In this document: in pieces, positions 1 through 8,354 of the stretch
Layout of the letters: each line of letters starts with the position of its first letter
Numbering within the stretch: the first letter of the stretch is position 1
From: DAOUET01 sp034430155
GTDB lineage: Bacteria; Chloroflexota; Anaerolineae; Anaerolineales; UBA4823
Reading direction: 5' to 3'
Assembly: GCA_034430155.1 (NCBI GenBank)
Contig: DAOUET010000056.1
Coordinates: 1-47,060, forward strand
DNA length: 47,060 bases
Position numbers and translations under genes: made by a program
Notes under the pieces: model-generated
What the model saw: only the letters and a program-made list of their open reading frames with translations
Told to the model about the DNA's origin: nothing
The model's database searches: none

Positions 1-1
1 G

Positions 2-1084
2 ATGATCTCTGCAGTAGTTTCGGAACCGCGTATTAAGTTGTTTAGAAGAAGCGAGGTTATCAGCCTCAGTGGCTACGCTGGGCAGTTTCGTACCATCATG
101 CGACAAGCTGACGGTTCTCAACTTGATCTCCAGCATGGCACGATTGTGGTTGCTACTGGGGCAAGAGGTATTACCCCAACAGAATATTTATATGGTGAGC
201 ATGCCCGTGTCTTGACCCAGGTTGACCTTGAAGGATGCCTCGTACAGTCCGATTTTATGGAGGGGCTGATTGGTCGGACGGTAGTGATGATCCAGTGTGT
301 TGGCTCTCGTGATGTATCACATCCCTATTGTTCGCGCATTTGCTGCACACAGGCGTTGAAGAACGCGCTTTTCATCAGACGGCAAGTACCTGATTCGCGA
401 GTCGTGATCCTTTACCGTGACTTGCGAAGCTACGGTTTTCGTGAAGAGTTTTACCGTCAAGCCCGGGAAGCGAGCGTCATCTTCCTCGAATATGACGAAA
501 CCGCCAAGCCTACTGTAAACCCCGGAGATCAAGATAATCTACAAGTTGAGGTGCTAGTGCAACCTGAAGAGCGGGCTGTAACCCTTTCCGCTGATTGGTT
601 GGTTCTCAGTGCCGGCATTGAACCGCAACCAGATAATGAAGCCTTGGCTCAACTGCTCAAAGTGCCTCTCAATGAAGATGGCTTCTTCCTGGAAGCTCAT
701 GTCAAACTACGACCAGTGGATTTCGCTGCGCAGGGGATCTATCTGGCCGGATTATGCCATTCACCTCGTTGTATTGAGGAGTCCATCACCCAAGCCCAGT
801 CAGCAGCTATTCGAGCTGTGGCTCTTTTGTCCAAACAGCAGTTGCAGGCTACTCCGATAGTAGCCAGCGTGAACCCCAAGTTATGCGCGGCTTGTGGCAT
901 CTGCGTTGATGTTTGTCCATACGGTGCCCGTGTGCTTGAGCCTGGTATGACTCACGCGGAGGTCATCGAAGTTCTGTGCCAAGGATGTGGTGCTTGTGTA
1001 GCGGCGTGTCCCAATAAGGCTAGCCAGCAGAAAGGTTTTGAGTTCCAACAGGTGTTTAGCATGTTGGAGGCAGCTTATCCTTAA
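2..1084 (+). CDS. hdrA: HdrA-like FAD/Fe-S protein, C-terminal part (cut by window start)
   Basis: This is the C-terminal 360 residues of an HdrA-type flavoprotein. HdrA carries the FAD that, in methanogen-type Hdr complexes, splits electrons between high- and low-potential acceptors. The reading frame is open to the window edge and the N-terminal FAD-binding glycine motif is missing, so the visible ATG is unlikely to be the true start. Seen directly: the HdrA non-cubane-type cysteine signature (QCVGSRD followed by YCSRICC, about residues 98-115), a second nucleotide-binding stretch ending GIYLAGLCHSP, and two C-terminal [4Fe-4S] motifs (CAACGICVDVCP and CQGCGACVAACP). No inserted ferredoxin domain sits between the visible FAD segments. 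It is followed after 91 bp by mvhD in the same direction. It is one of three HdrA homologues in this operon. The family call is firm; its partner is inferred. Confidence 0.9.
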   Translation: MISAVVSEPRIKLFRRSEVISLSGYAGQFRTIMRQADGSQLDLQHGTIVVATGARGITPTEYLYGEHARVLTQVDLEGCLVQSDFMEGLIGRTVVMIQCVGSRDVSHPYCSRICCTQALKNALFIRRQVPDSRVVILYRDLRSYGFREEFYRQAREASVIFLEYDETAKPTVNPGDQDNLQVEVLVQPEERAVTLSADWLVLSAGIEPQPDNEALAQLLKVPLNEDGFFLEAHVKLRPVDFAAQGIYLAGLCHSPRCIEESITQAQSAAIRAVALLSKQQLQATPIVASVNPKLCAACGICVDVCPYGARVLEPGMTHAEVIEVLCQGCGACVAACPNKASQQKGFEFQQVFSMLEAAYP

Positions 1085-1175
1085 TACATTCCAGGTGAAA
1101 TTTACCTTTGAGTACCTTTTCGAAAGGCGCAATGCGAAGACATCCCACTTTATTTAATATTATGAGGCGAGCATC

Positions 1176-1604
1176 ATGGACAACAATGGTTTTGAACCCC
1201 ACATCATAGCTTTCTTATGCAATTGGTGCACCTATACAGGCGCGGATTTAGCAGGAACCTCGCGCCTGCAATATCCACCTAATGTGCGCATCATTCGTAC
1301 GATGTGCAGCGGTGCGGTCGATCCGGTCTATGTGCTTAAGCCTTTGTTGGATGGCGTCGATGGCGTGTTGATCGGCGGTTGTCATCCGGGGGATTGCCAT
1401 TACCAGACAGGAAACTATAAAACCCGTCGCCGTTATGTGGCACTCTGCGAGGTTATTAAGGCGACTGGTTTCGATGATAGACGAGTCTGGCTACGTTGGA
1501 TCAGTGCTAGCGAGGGTCAGAAGTTCGCAAACACGATCGGTGAAATGGTAGCTGCCCTGAGGGAATTGGGACCAAACCCCATGCGGGTTAACTGGGCTGT
1601 TTGA
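1176..1604 (+). CDS. mvhD: MvhD-like [2Fe-2S] electron-transfer subunit
   Basis: A 142-aa protein of the MvhD/FlpD family. In methanogens this subunit carries electrons from a hydrogenase or formate dehydrogenase to HdrA through a [2Fe-2S] cluster. The visible cysteine pattern is typical: CNWCTY near residue 15, MCSGAVDP near residue 44, and GGCHPGDCHY near residue 67. Length matches the family. The start ATG is preceded by a GAGGCGAG ribosome-binding stretch. It lies between a partial hdrA and an FrhB-like gene and almost touches the latter. No hydrogenase large subunit is in the window, so here it more likely links HdrA to the FrhB-like or GltD-like modules, or to a partner encoded elsewhere. 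Family assignment is secure; partner identity is inferred. Confidence 0.93.
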   Translation: MDNNGFEPHIIAFLCNWCTYTGADLAGTSRLQYPPNVRIIRTMCSGAVDPVYVLKPLLDGVDGVLIGGCHPGDCHYQTGNYKTRRRYVALCEVIKATGFDDRRVWLRWISASEGQKFANTIGEMVAALRELGPNPMRVNWAV

Positions 1605-1616
1605 GAGGTGGATGGC

Positions 1617-2741
1617 ATGGACACAATAATCCAGGTTGAAAACGGTGATGCTCTCACAGCGCTGAGAACTTTATTGCGAAAGCTTTTAGAAAACAATGTG
1701 GTTGAAGCGCTCTACGTCCCTTTGCAGATTGATAGCAGCGCCATTATACCGGCACTGGTCACAGACCCCGACCGTTTGGCAAATGCCAACCCATTAGCAC
1801 CTGTCATGCCCATTAATAGCGCCCGGGCCGTGTCTGCACTGACTGGCAAGCATGTGCCGGCACGTCTAGGCGTAGTTCTTCGCTCTTGTGAAATTCGGGC
1901 CTTGATCGAACTGGTCAAACTGCAACAGGCGACTCTGGATGGTGTTACGCTGATCGGCGTAGATTGCCTGGGGACATTTGAGTTGAGCGATTACTATGAG
2001 AAAAAGCAAGAGGCGCCCATGAATTTGGATGCCTTCTTAAATTCGGCAAAAGACGGCATACAAGCCGAATTTGAAGGGCTTAACTTACGACCGGCTTGTC
2101 AAATGTGCGTCCAGCCAGAACCGCAGCAGGCAGACATCCATGTACATCTTCTAGGTGTGGATACTAGCCAGGGTATTCCAGTCAGGATCAAAGATGAAAT
2201 TGGCGTGGCCCTGGAAATGCCGATCATCACTGATGAGGAGTCTAATAGCCGCAAGGCAGTTGTTGACCGCTTGGTTGCATCACGTACTCAAGCGAGAGAA
2301 AGAGAACTCGCAGCCATGCGAAATCGAATGGTCTCAAATGGTGGCATGGCTGGCCTGTTCGCCACCTGCATTCGCTGCCACAACTGCATGACTGCCTGCC
2401 CAATATGTTACTGCAAGACCTGTTTATTTAAGACGGTTGCCTTTGATCACCCGCCAGAACATTACCTGAATGCCGCTCAGAATAAAGGAGCGCTCAGGAT
2501 GCTTGGTGATAACTTACTTTTCCATCTGACGCGCCTGAACCATATGAGCACTTCCTGTGTGAGCTGCGGAATGTGCACTTCGGCGTGCCCATCAGATATC
2601 CCGGTAGGCACAATCTTCAGTGCAGTAGGCGCTCAAACGCAGGCAGCCTTTGGATATTTTCCTGGCCGGGATGTAAATGAACCTTTGCCTTTGATCACAT
2701 TTCAGGCGGATGAATGGATAGAAATTGGCGAGGCGAGATGA
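1617..2741 (+). CDS. FrhB/FdhB-like iron-sulfur protein (paralogue 1)
   Basis: A 374-aa protein related to the beta subunits of F420-reducing hydrogenase and formate dehydrogenase, which pass electrons between a flavin or nicotinamide site and Fe-S clusters. The N-terminal half has the family's VLRSCEIRALIEL and IGVDCLGTFE stretches. The C-terminal half carries two [4Fe-4S] motifs, CIRCHNCMTACP (about residue 249) and CVSCGMCTSACP (about residue 310), plus extra cysteines just after the first motif (CYCKTC). I chose ATG 1617 over the in-frame GTG at 1608 because AGAGGTGG lies at proper spacing before the ATG. Its stop overlaps the next start as ATGA, which suggests translational coupling to the HdrA-GltD fusion. 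A paralogue lies at 8355-9359. Whether it binds FAD, F420 or another carrier cannot be told by eye. Confidence 0.8.
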   Translation: MDTIIQVENGDALTALRTLLRKLLENNVVEALYVPLQIDSSAIIPALVTDPDRLANANPLAPVMPINSARAVSALTGKHVPARLGVVLRSCEIRALIELVKLQQATLDGVTLIGVDCLGTFELSDYYEKKQEAPMNLDAFLNSAKDGIQAEFEGLNLRPACQMCVQPEPQQADIHVHLLGVDTSQGIPVRIKDEIGVALEMPIITDEESNSRKAVVDRLVASRTQARERELAAMRNRMVSNGGMAGLFATCIRCHNCMTACPICYCKTCLFKTVAFDHPPEHYLNAAQNKGALRMLGDNLLFHLTRLNHMSTSCVSCGMCTSACPSDIPVGTIFSAVGAQTQAAFGYFPGRDVNEPLPLITFQADEWIEIGEAR

Positions 2742-5458
2742 CGACATTACACGGCGAAAATGGAAGTGGATCTTCAGTGCTGGTCATCGGTGGCGGGATA
2801 GCCGGTATCCAGGCTGCTCTTGATATGTCTGATGCTGGCTTTCGCGTTTACCTGGTTGAGCGCTCGTCTAGCATCGGTGGCCGCATGGCGCAGTTGGACA
2901 AGACCTTCCCCACTCTGGACTGTTCGTCTTGCATCCTCACACCCAAGATGGCTGATGTACCTCGAAAACCCAATATCACTCTGATGACCTACACAGAAGT
3001 CGTCGCAGTTGAGGGACAGGCTGGGGCATTCCAGGTTGCCTTGGAAAAAAAGCCTCGTTATGTCGATGTGGAGAGTTGTACAGGCTGTGGTTTATGCACG
3101 GAAGTATGTCCAGTAGAGTTGCCAAGCGATTTTAACGCTGGATTGGACACACATAAAGCCATCTACCGCCTTTTCCCACAGGCTATCCCGGCTGCTTTTG
3201 TTATCGAGAAGCGGGAATCCCCATGCAAAAGTGCCTGTCCGGCGCACATTCCGGTCCAGGGATACGTGGCTCTGATCGCCCAGGGCAAGTTCAGGGAGGC
3301 CTTGGAGAGGGTTAGGGAAGCAGGTGTGCCTTTCGTGGGCTCGTTGGGTCGAGTGTGCTATCATCCTTGCGAAACCATCTGCAAGCGCGGGGAGTGGGAT
3401 GAGCCGGTTTCGATCTGTGCGCTCAAGCGGATTGCATATGATGCGGGTGTTTCTGATGATTACCCAAAGAGAATTCCACCACGCTGGAAAGAGCGGGTGG
3501 CGATAGTAGGGGCTGGGCCTGCTGGTTTGACGGCAGCTTATGAGCTGGTACGCAAAGGTTATCTTGTCACCGTTTTCGATGCGCTTCCAGTGGCAGGGGG
3601 TATGCTGGCTGTTGGTATTCCGGCATACCGCTTACCCCGCACAGTGTTGAATCAGGAAATCGAATATATCCGTGCTCTAGGGGTGCAAGTGCAATTGAAT
3701 ACGCCGATTGGGCGAGACGGAGGGCCTAGCCTGGAGGATCTGCAGCAGGATTTTAAAGCAATCTTCCTGGCGGTTGGTGCCCATATAAGTAGTCGCTTGA
3801 ATGTTAGCGGTGAAGACTTGACCGGGGTGTTGCATGGTGTCAACTTCCTAAGGCAATTGAATCTAGACAAGCCGGTAGAGGTGGGTAAGCGCGTGGCAGT
3901 CATTGGAGGAGGCAATACAGCTGTTGACGCAGCTCGTTGTGCCCTCAGGCTAGGAGCCCAAGTCCATATCCTTTATCGCCGTTCGCGGGTCGAGATGCCG
4001 GCGGCTCCTTACGAAGTTGCTGCTGCTGAGGCGGAAGGGGTTAATCTGACATTTCTGGTTGCTCCGTCGCGTGTACTTGAGGAAGATGGTCGCGTAGCTG
4101 GCATCGAGTGCATTCATATGCAATTGGGCGAGCCCGATTCCAGCGGTCGCCGCCGGCCGGTTCCTATTCCGGGTTCTGAATTCACTATAGATGCGGACAC
4201 TGTGATTGCAGCAATTGGACAGAATGTGGATGCTGAAGGGCTTGGTGTGGAAAGAACCCGCTGGGGTTCTGTGGCGGTTGACCCTCTCACCCTGGAGACC
4301 TCTTTACCCGGGGTTTTTGCAGGGGGGGATGCGGTACTCGGACCAGCCTCGGTTGTAGACGCAGTTGGAGCAGGCATTCAGGCGGCTGATTCTATTCACC
4401 GTTACCTGCGCAGCCTCGACATGCGAGACGGGCGCAGGACCTCGTGGCCCCAACCGGAGGATATTAATGTTGAGCCTTATTCTGAAGTTCGATATGCCCG
4501 GCGAGCGCAGCTCCCCGAATTAGCGGTGGCTGAACGGGTTGGTAATTTTCTGGAGGTTGAGCAGGGTTTAACCATTGAACAGGCTATCGCTGAGGCTCAA
4601 CGCTGCCTGAACTGTGCCATCTGCTCTGAATGTCTGCAATGTGTGACAGCTTGCCAGCGTGGTGCGATTCTACCTGATGAGCAGCCTGAGCGGTTGGAGC
4701 TAGATGTTGGAGCGATTATCGTTGCCACTGGATTTGATATCTTCGACCCAACCCTAAAACCCGAGTTTGGTTATGGAGTATATCCCCAGGTCATAACGAC
4801 TATGGAGTTTGAGAGGTTGGCCTCTGCCTCGGGTCCTACCGCTGGTAGTATCGTGATTAATGGACAATATCCAAAGAAAGTGGTGTTTATTCAGTGTGTT
4901 GGCTCGCGCGATCTGAGCTTAGGCTTGCCAAATTGTTCACGAGTTTGTTGCATGGCAGTAGCTAAGCAAGCTCATTTGGCTCATGATCGTCTGCCAGGTG
5001 CAGAGATCACTGTGTTCTATATTGATGTTCGGGCATTTGGTAAGGGTTTCGAAGAATTTTATGACCGTGTGCGGCAGGAAGGCATTCTCTACCGACGGGG
5101 GAATCCCTCTGAAATAGTCCGACGAGGAAATCACCTTGTTGTGCGTGCTGAAGACACCCTGTTGTCTGAGCCAGTGGAGCTGGAGGCCGATTTGGTTGTC
5201 CTTGCTGTTGGTATGGTGCCTCGTCAGGATGCTAATGATTTAGCCCAAAAGCTCAATATTTCAAATAGCGAAGACGGGTACTTCTTAGAGGAACATCCTA
5301 AGCTTCGGACGGTGGAAAGCGCGGTACCGGGCGTGTTCCTGGCGGGTTGTTGCCAAGGACCGAAAGATATACCAGATACGGTGACTCATGCTAAGGCGGC
5401 TGCTTCTGCTGCGATGATTTTGTTGGCAGGAAAAGGAGTCTCATATGCTTCAAATTGA
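2738..5458 (+). CDS. hdrA: HdrA fused to GltD/NfnB-like NADPH oxidoreductase module
   Basis: A 906-aa multidomain flavoprotein. In order: an HdrA N-terminal FAD motif (GGGIAGIQAALD); the HdrA TFPTLDCSSCILTPKM segment with its CxxC; an inserted ferredoxin motif CTGCGLCTEVCP; then a complete GltD-like module. That module has a cysteine-rich N-terminal part (CKSACPAHIP and CYHPCETICKRG), a second FAD motif (VAIVGAGPAGLTAAYEL) and an NADPH-type Rossmann motif (VIGGGNTAVDAA, followed by YRRSRVEMPA). After another cysteine cluster (CLNCAICSECLQCVTAC) the HdrA chain resumes with QCVGSRD/NCSRVCC and ends at AGCCQGPKDI. Long HdrA forms of this kind (HdrL-like) are known from anaerobic bacteria and archaea. 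The likely role is NADPH oxidation or reduction coupled to Hdr clusters. ATG 2738 forms an ATGA overlap with the upstream gene; an earlier in-frame ATG at 2714 is possible. The gene overlaps the next one by 14 bp. Confidence 0.9.
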   Translation: MTTLHGENGSGSSVLVIGGGIAGIQAALDMSDAGFRVYLVERSSSIGGRMAQLDKTFPTLDCSSCILTPKMADVPRKPNITLMTYTEVVAVEGQAGAFQVALEKKPRYVDVESCTGCGLCTEVCPVELPSDFNAGLDTHKAIYRLFPQAIPAAFVIEKRESPCKSACPAHIPVQGYVALIAQGKFREALERVREAGVPFVGSLGRVCYHPCETICKRGEWDEPVSICALKRIAYDAGVSDDYPKRIPPRWKERVAIVGAGPAGLTAAYELVRKGYLVTVFDALPVAGGMLAVGIPAYRLPRTVLNQEIEYIRALGVQVQLNTPIGRDGGPSLEDLQQDFKAIFLAVGAHISSRLNVSGEDLTGVLHGVNFLRQLNLDKPVEVGKRVAVIGGGNTAVDAARCALRLGAQVHILYRRSRVEMPAAPYEVAAAEAEGVNLTFLVAPSRVLEEDGRVAGIECIHMQLGEPDSSGRRRPVPIPGSEFTIDADTVIAAIGQNVDAEGLGVERTRWGSVAVDPLTLETSLPGVFAGGDAVLGPASVVDAVGAGIQAADSIHRYLRSLDMRDGRRTSWPQPEDINVEPYSEVRYARRAQLPELAVAERVGNFLEVEQGLTIEQAIAEAQRCLNCAICSECLQCVTACQRGAILPDEQPERLELDVGAIIVATGFDIFDPTLKPEFGYGVYPQVITTMEFERLASASGPTAGSIVINGQYPKKVVFIQCVGSRDLSLGLPNCSRVCCMAVAKQAHLAHDRLPGAEITVFYIDVRAFGKGFEEFYDRVRQEGILYRRGNPSEIVRRGNHLVVRAEDTLLSEPVELEADLVVLAVGMVPRQDANDLAQKLNISNSEDGYFLEEHPKLRTVESAVPGVFLAGCCQGPKDIPDTVTHAKAAASAAMILLAGKGVSYASN

Positions 5459-6572
5459 AAGTCGCCAATTTGTTCAGGAGCATGGCTTATTCGCCTGCAT
5501 ACAGTGTGGCAAGTGCACGGGTGGTTGTCCGATGGCTGTGAAAACCAAGCTTAATCCCCGCGATCTGATTTACCGCTTATTAGTGGCTGGGAATGGCTAT
5601 GATATTGAAGGCCGCGAGGAATTGTGGGATTGCACCACTTGCGCTACTTGTTACAGCCGTTGCCCCAAGCTGGTTAACCCTATGGAAGCAGTGATTGCCT
5701 TGCGGAGTGCGTTTGTCGAAAAAGGGCGGGTCCATCCAAACGTCAAAACTGCCCTAGAGAGCACCTTTCGCTATGGTAACCCCCTTTCTATGCCGCGCGA
5801 AGACCGGGGTGCCTGGGTGGGCGATCTCCAATTGAAATCTTTCGGCGAAGGGACCGAATACCTGTATTTTGTTGGGTGCACCCCTTCGTATGACCCGCAA
5901 GCACAAAAGGTTGCCCGTGCTTTAGTTCGCTTATTGGATAGCGCTGGGGTTGAATTCGGAATCTTGGGAGATCGAGAGAGTTGTTGTGGTAGCGAAACAC
6001 GCCGGTTGGGTGAGCTTGGCCTCTTTGAAATGATGGTAGAAGAAAATCAGGATCTTTTTTCAAGTATGGGCATAAGCAAAATTTTCACCACTTCCCCCCA
6101 TTGTTTCAATGCCTTCAAGAACGATTATCCTAAGAACGGCAGGCAAGTGCAACATTATACCCAATTGTTGGCTGACTTGGTCGAGACCGGAGCATTGCAC
6201 TTTATGGGTGAATATAACAAAGTGGTGACATACCATGACCCCTGCTATCTAGGCAAGCATAATGGGATTTTCGATGAACCCCGCAGCGTATTGAAAAGCA
6301 TCCCGGGTTTGGAGTTAATAGAAATGGATCGCTCGCGTGAGAAAAGCCTGTGTTGTGAGGGCGGGGGTGGGCGAATGTGGTTAGAAGGAACTAATCCTGG
6401 GACACGTCTGGCGCAGTCGCGAGTGAAAGAAGCCCTGGATACCGGAGCGGAAATCCTGGCAACTGCTTGCCCATTCTGCCTGCTGACTTTAGAAGAAGCC
6501 GTCAAGTATTTGAATGTCGAAGATCGGCTTAATGTGATGGACATCGCTGAAATCGCGGTGCAGGCGTTATAA
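5445..6572 (+). CDS. hdrD: HdrB/HdrC fusion (HdrD-type) Fe-S protein with two CCG domains
   Basis: A 375-aa protein joining an HdrC-like N-terminus to an HdrB-like C-terminus, the layout of HdrD. The N-terminal part has two [4Fe-4S] motifs (CIQCGKCTGGCP near residue 18 and CTTCATCYSRCP near residue 64). The C-terminal part has two CCG domains, which in HdrB hold the non-cubane clusters that reduce disulfides. Domain 1 reads VGCTPSYDP, then ESCCGSE, then TSPHCF. Domain 2 reads HDPCYLGKHN, then LCCEGGGG, then CPFC. In domain 1 the last CxxC is SPHC, so one usual cysteine is serine; domain 2 is complete. AGGAG precedes the ATG, which lies inside the end of the preceding gene. The likely job is a disulfide/thiol or related two-electron site fed by the neighbouring HdrA flavoproteins. 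The substrate is unknown. Confidence 0.88.
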   Translation: MLQIESRQFVQEHGLFACIQCGKCTGGCPMAVKTKLNPRDLIYRLLVAGNGYDIEGREELWDCTTCATCYSRCPKLVNPMEAVIALRSAFVEKGRVHPNVKTALESTFRYGNPLSMPREDRGAWVGDLQLKSFGEGTEYLYFVGCTPSYDPQAQKVARALVRLLDSAGVEFGILGDRESCCGSETRRLGELGLFEMMVEENQDLFSSMGISKIFTTSPHCFNAFKNDYPKNGRQVQHYTQLLADLVETGALHFMGEYNKVVTYHDPCYLGKHNGIFDEPRSVLKSIPGLELIEMDRSREKSLCCEGGGGRMWLEGTNPGTRLAQSRVKEALDTGAEILATACPFCLLTLEEAVKYLNVEDRLNVMDIAEIAVQAL

Positions 6573-6588
6573 ATTTGGAGAGTCCTTT

Positions 6589-8337
6589 ATGGCATTCACT
6601 CCAAGGATTGGTGTTTATATTTGTCACTGTGGCATAAATATCGCTGCTACCGTGGATGTAGCTCAGGTGACGGAGTTCGCAGCTCGTCTACCAGAGGTAA
6701 CGGTAGCACGCGATTATACCTATATGTGCTCGGAGCCGGGTCAGGCGCTGATCAAAAACGATATTGCTGAGTTGAGCCTCAACCGGATTGTGGTGGCCTC
6801 TTGTTCTCCACTCATGCACGAGCCAACATTTCGTGCTACGGTTGCAGAAGCGGGTCTGAATCCATATTGCTTTGAAATGGCTAACATCCGTGAACAATGT
6901 TCGTGGGTGCATCCGGGTGGGACTTCCACCACTCTAAAAGCCATGCAGCTGGTTGCCTCTGCCGTGGCAAAAGCCCGACGGCTCCAGCCATTGGAGGTTA
7001 GGCAGGTACCGGTCACTCCCGCCGCGTTGGTAATTGGCGCGGGCGTCGCCGGTATGCAGGCTGCCTTAGATATCGCTGAGGCAGGCTTTCAAGTCGTTCT
7101 GGTGGAGCAAGCCCCGCATCTTGGGGGGCATGCGAGCAAACTATACAGGACCTTTCCAACCCTTGAGTCGGCTGTAGATTTGGTGAACCATTTGGTCGAC
7201 CGGGTGTTGAGCCATCCGGGCATCACTGTGAAAACCGATTCTGAAGTCAAGGAGGTCGGGGGCTATGTGGGTAATTTCCGCGTGAGGGTACTCACTGGTT
7301 CACAGGAGATAGAGGTACAGGTGGGTGCCGTGGTAGTTGCCACAGGGTTTGAGATATTTGATGCACATCGCAAGCCGGAATTTGGCTATGGCGTATACCC
7401 TCAAGTAATCACTACCCTGGATTTTGAGCGTCTTGTAGGTAATCAAATTCAGATAGACGGTCGCGAACCGGAGAAGGTTGTCTTTATTCAATGCGTTGGT
7501 TCCAGAGACCAGTCTCTGGGTAACCCTTATTGTTCGAGGGTATGTTGCATGGTCACGGCCAAACAGGCTCAATTGGTCCGCGAGAGGCTGCCGAACGCTC
7601 AGATACAGATTTTCTATATGGACGTGCGTGCTTATGGTAAAGGGTTCGAATCGTTCTATGACCGCACCCGTGAACAGGGTGTGATTTACCGCCGGGGAAA
7701 TCCCTCAGAGATCATTCGGCGAGGAAATAGGGTAGTCGTACGCGCTGAGGATACGCTGCTCGGCGAGCTGATAGAAGTCGTGGCAGACCTTGTGGTGCTG
7801 GCAGTTGGCATGGTACCTCGAGCTGATAGCGAAACCACAGCTGCTTTGTTAAAATTGGCGCGTTCTTCTGATGGATTTTTTCTGGAAGCTCACCCCAAAC
7901 TGCGTCCGGTAGATACGGCAATGGCTGGTGTATTCCTGGCTGGTTGTTGCCAGGGGCCGAAAGACATCGCTGAATCAATTGCCCAGGCCCGAGCGGCTGC
8001 CACGGCTGCCATGATTCCTTTGATGCAAGGTCAAGTTCAGGTGGAAGCCGCTACTTCTTTTATTGATGAGGATTTATGCGCGGGATGTGGCCAATGCGCC
8101 CAGGTCTGCCCTTTTTCTGCCCTGTCTATGCATCCTGTGCGCGCGGTGATGTCGGTGAACCCGGTCTTGTGTCAGGGTTGTGGCGCCTGTGCGGTTACCT
8201 GTCCCTCTGGAGCGATCAATGTTCATCACTTCACCTTCGATCAGTTTATCCTGCAAATTGAGGCACTTTCCAATATGAGTACCCATCCATTGCCGGTTTC
8301 AGAGGTTGAGACGATGACAGTGATGGAGCACCCCTAA
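6589..8337 (+). CDS. hdrA: HdrA-like flavoprotein without inserted ferredoxin domain
   Basis: A 582-aa HdrA homologue. The N-terminal domain has the HdrA pattern VYICHCGINIA, then MCSEPGQ and VASCSPLMHEPTF. The FAD motif VIGAGVAGMQAALDIAEAGF follows near residue 150, then QCVGSRD/YCSRVCCM, and two C-terminal [4Fe-4S] motifs (CAGCGQCAQVCP and CQGCGACAVTCP). The TFPTL segment continues as ESAVDLV instead of the cysteine-bearing form seen in the 906-aa homologue. The inserted ferredoxin motif is also missing, so one or two clusters have been lost together. The ATG is preceded by GGAGAG. It starts 16 bp after the HdrD-type gene. Three different HdrA proteins in one operon suggest a large multi-flavin assembly, or alternative partners for one HdrBC core. 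Confidence 0.92.
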   Translation: MAFTPRIGVYICHCGINIAATVDVAQVTEFAARLPEVTVARDYTYMCSEPGQALIKNDIAELSLNRIVVASCSPLMHEPTFRATVAEAGLNPYCFEMANIREQCSWVHPGGTSTTLKAMQLVASAVAKARRLQPLEVRQVPVTPAALVIGAGVAGMQAALDIAEAGFQVVLVEQAPHLGGHASKLYRTFPTLESAVDLVNHLVDRVLSHPGITVKTDSEVKEVGGYVGNFRVRVLTGSQEIEVQVGAVVVATGFEIFDAHRKPEFGYGVYPQVITTLDFERLVGNQIQIDGREPEKVVFIQCVGSRDQSLGNPYCSRVCCMVTAKQAQLVRERLPNAQIQIFYMDVRAYGKGFESFYDRTREQGVIYRRGNPSEIIRRGNRVVVRAEDTLLGELIEVVADLVVLAVGMVPRADSETTAALLKLARSSDGFFLEAHPKLRPVDTAMAGVFLAGCCQGPKDIAESIAQARAAATAAMIPLMQGQVQVEAATSFIDEDLCAGCGQCAQVCPFSALSMHPVRAVMSVNPVLCQGCGACAVTCPSGAINVHHFTFDQFILQIEALSNMSTHPLPVSEVETMTVMEHP

Positions 8338-8354
8338 GAAAGGAGGGTGAGATT

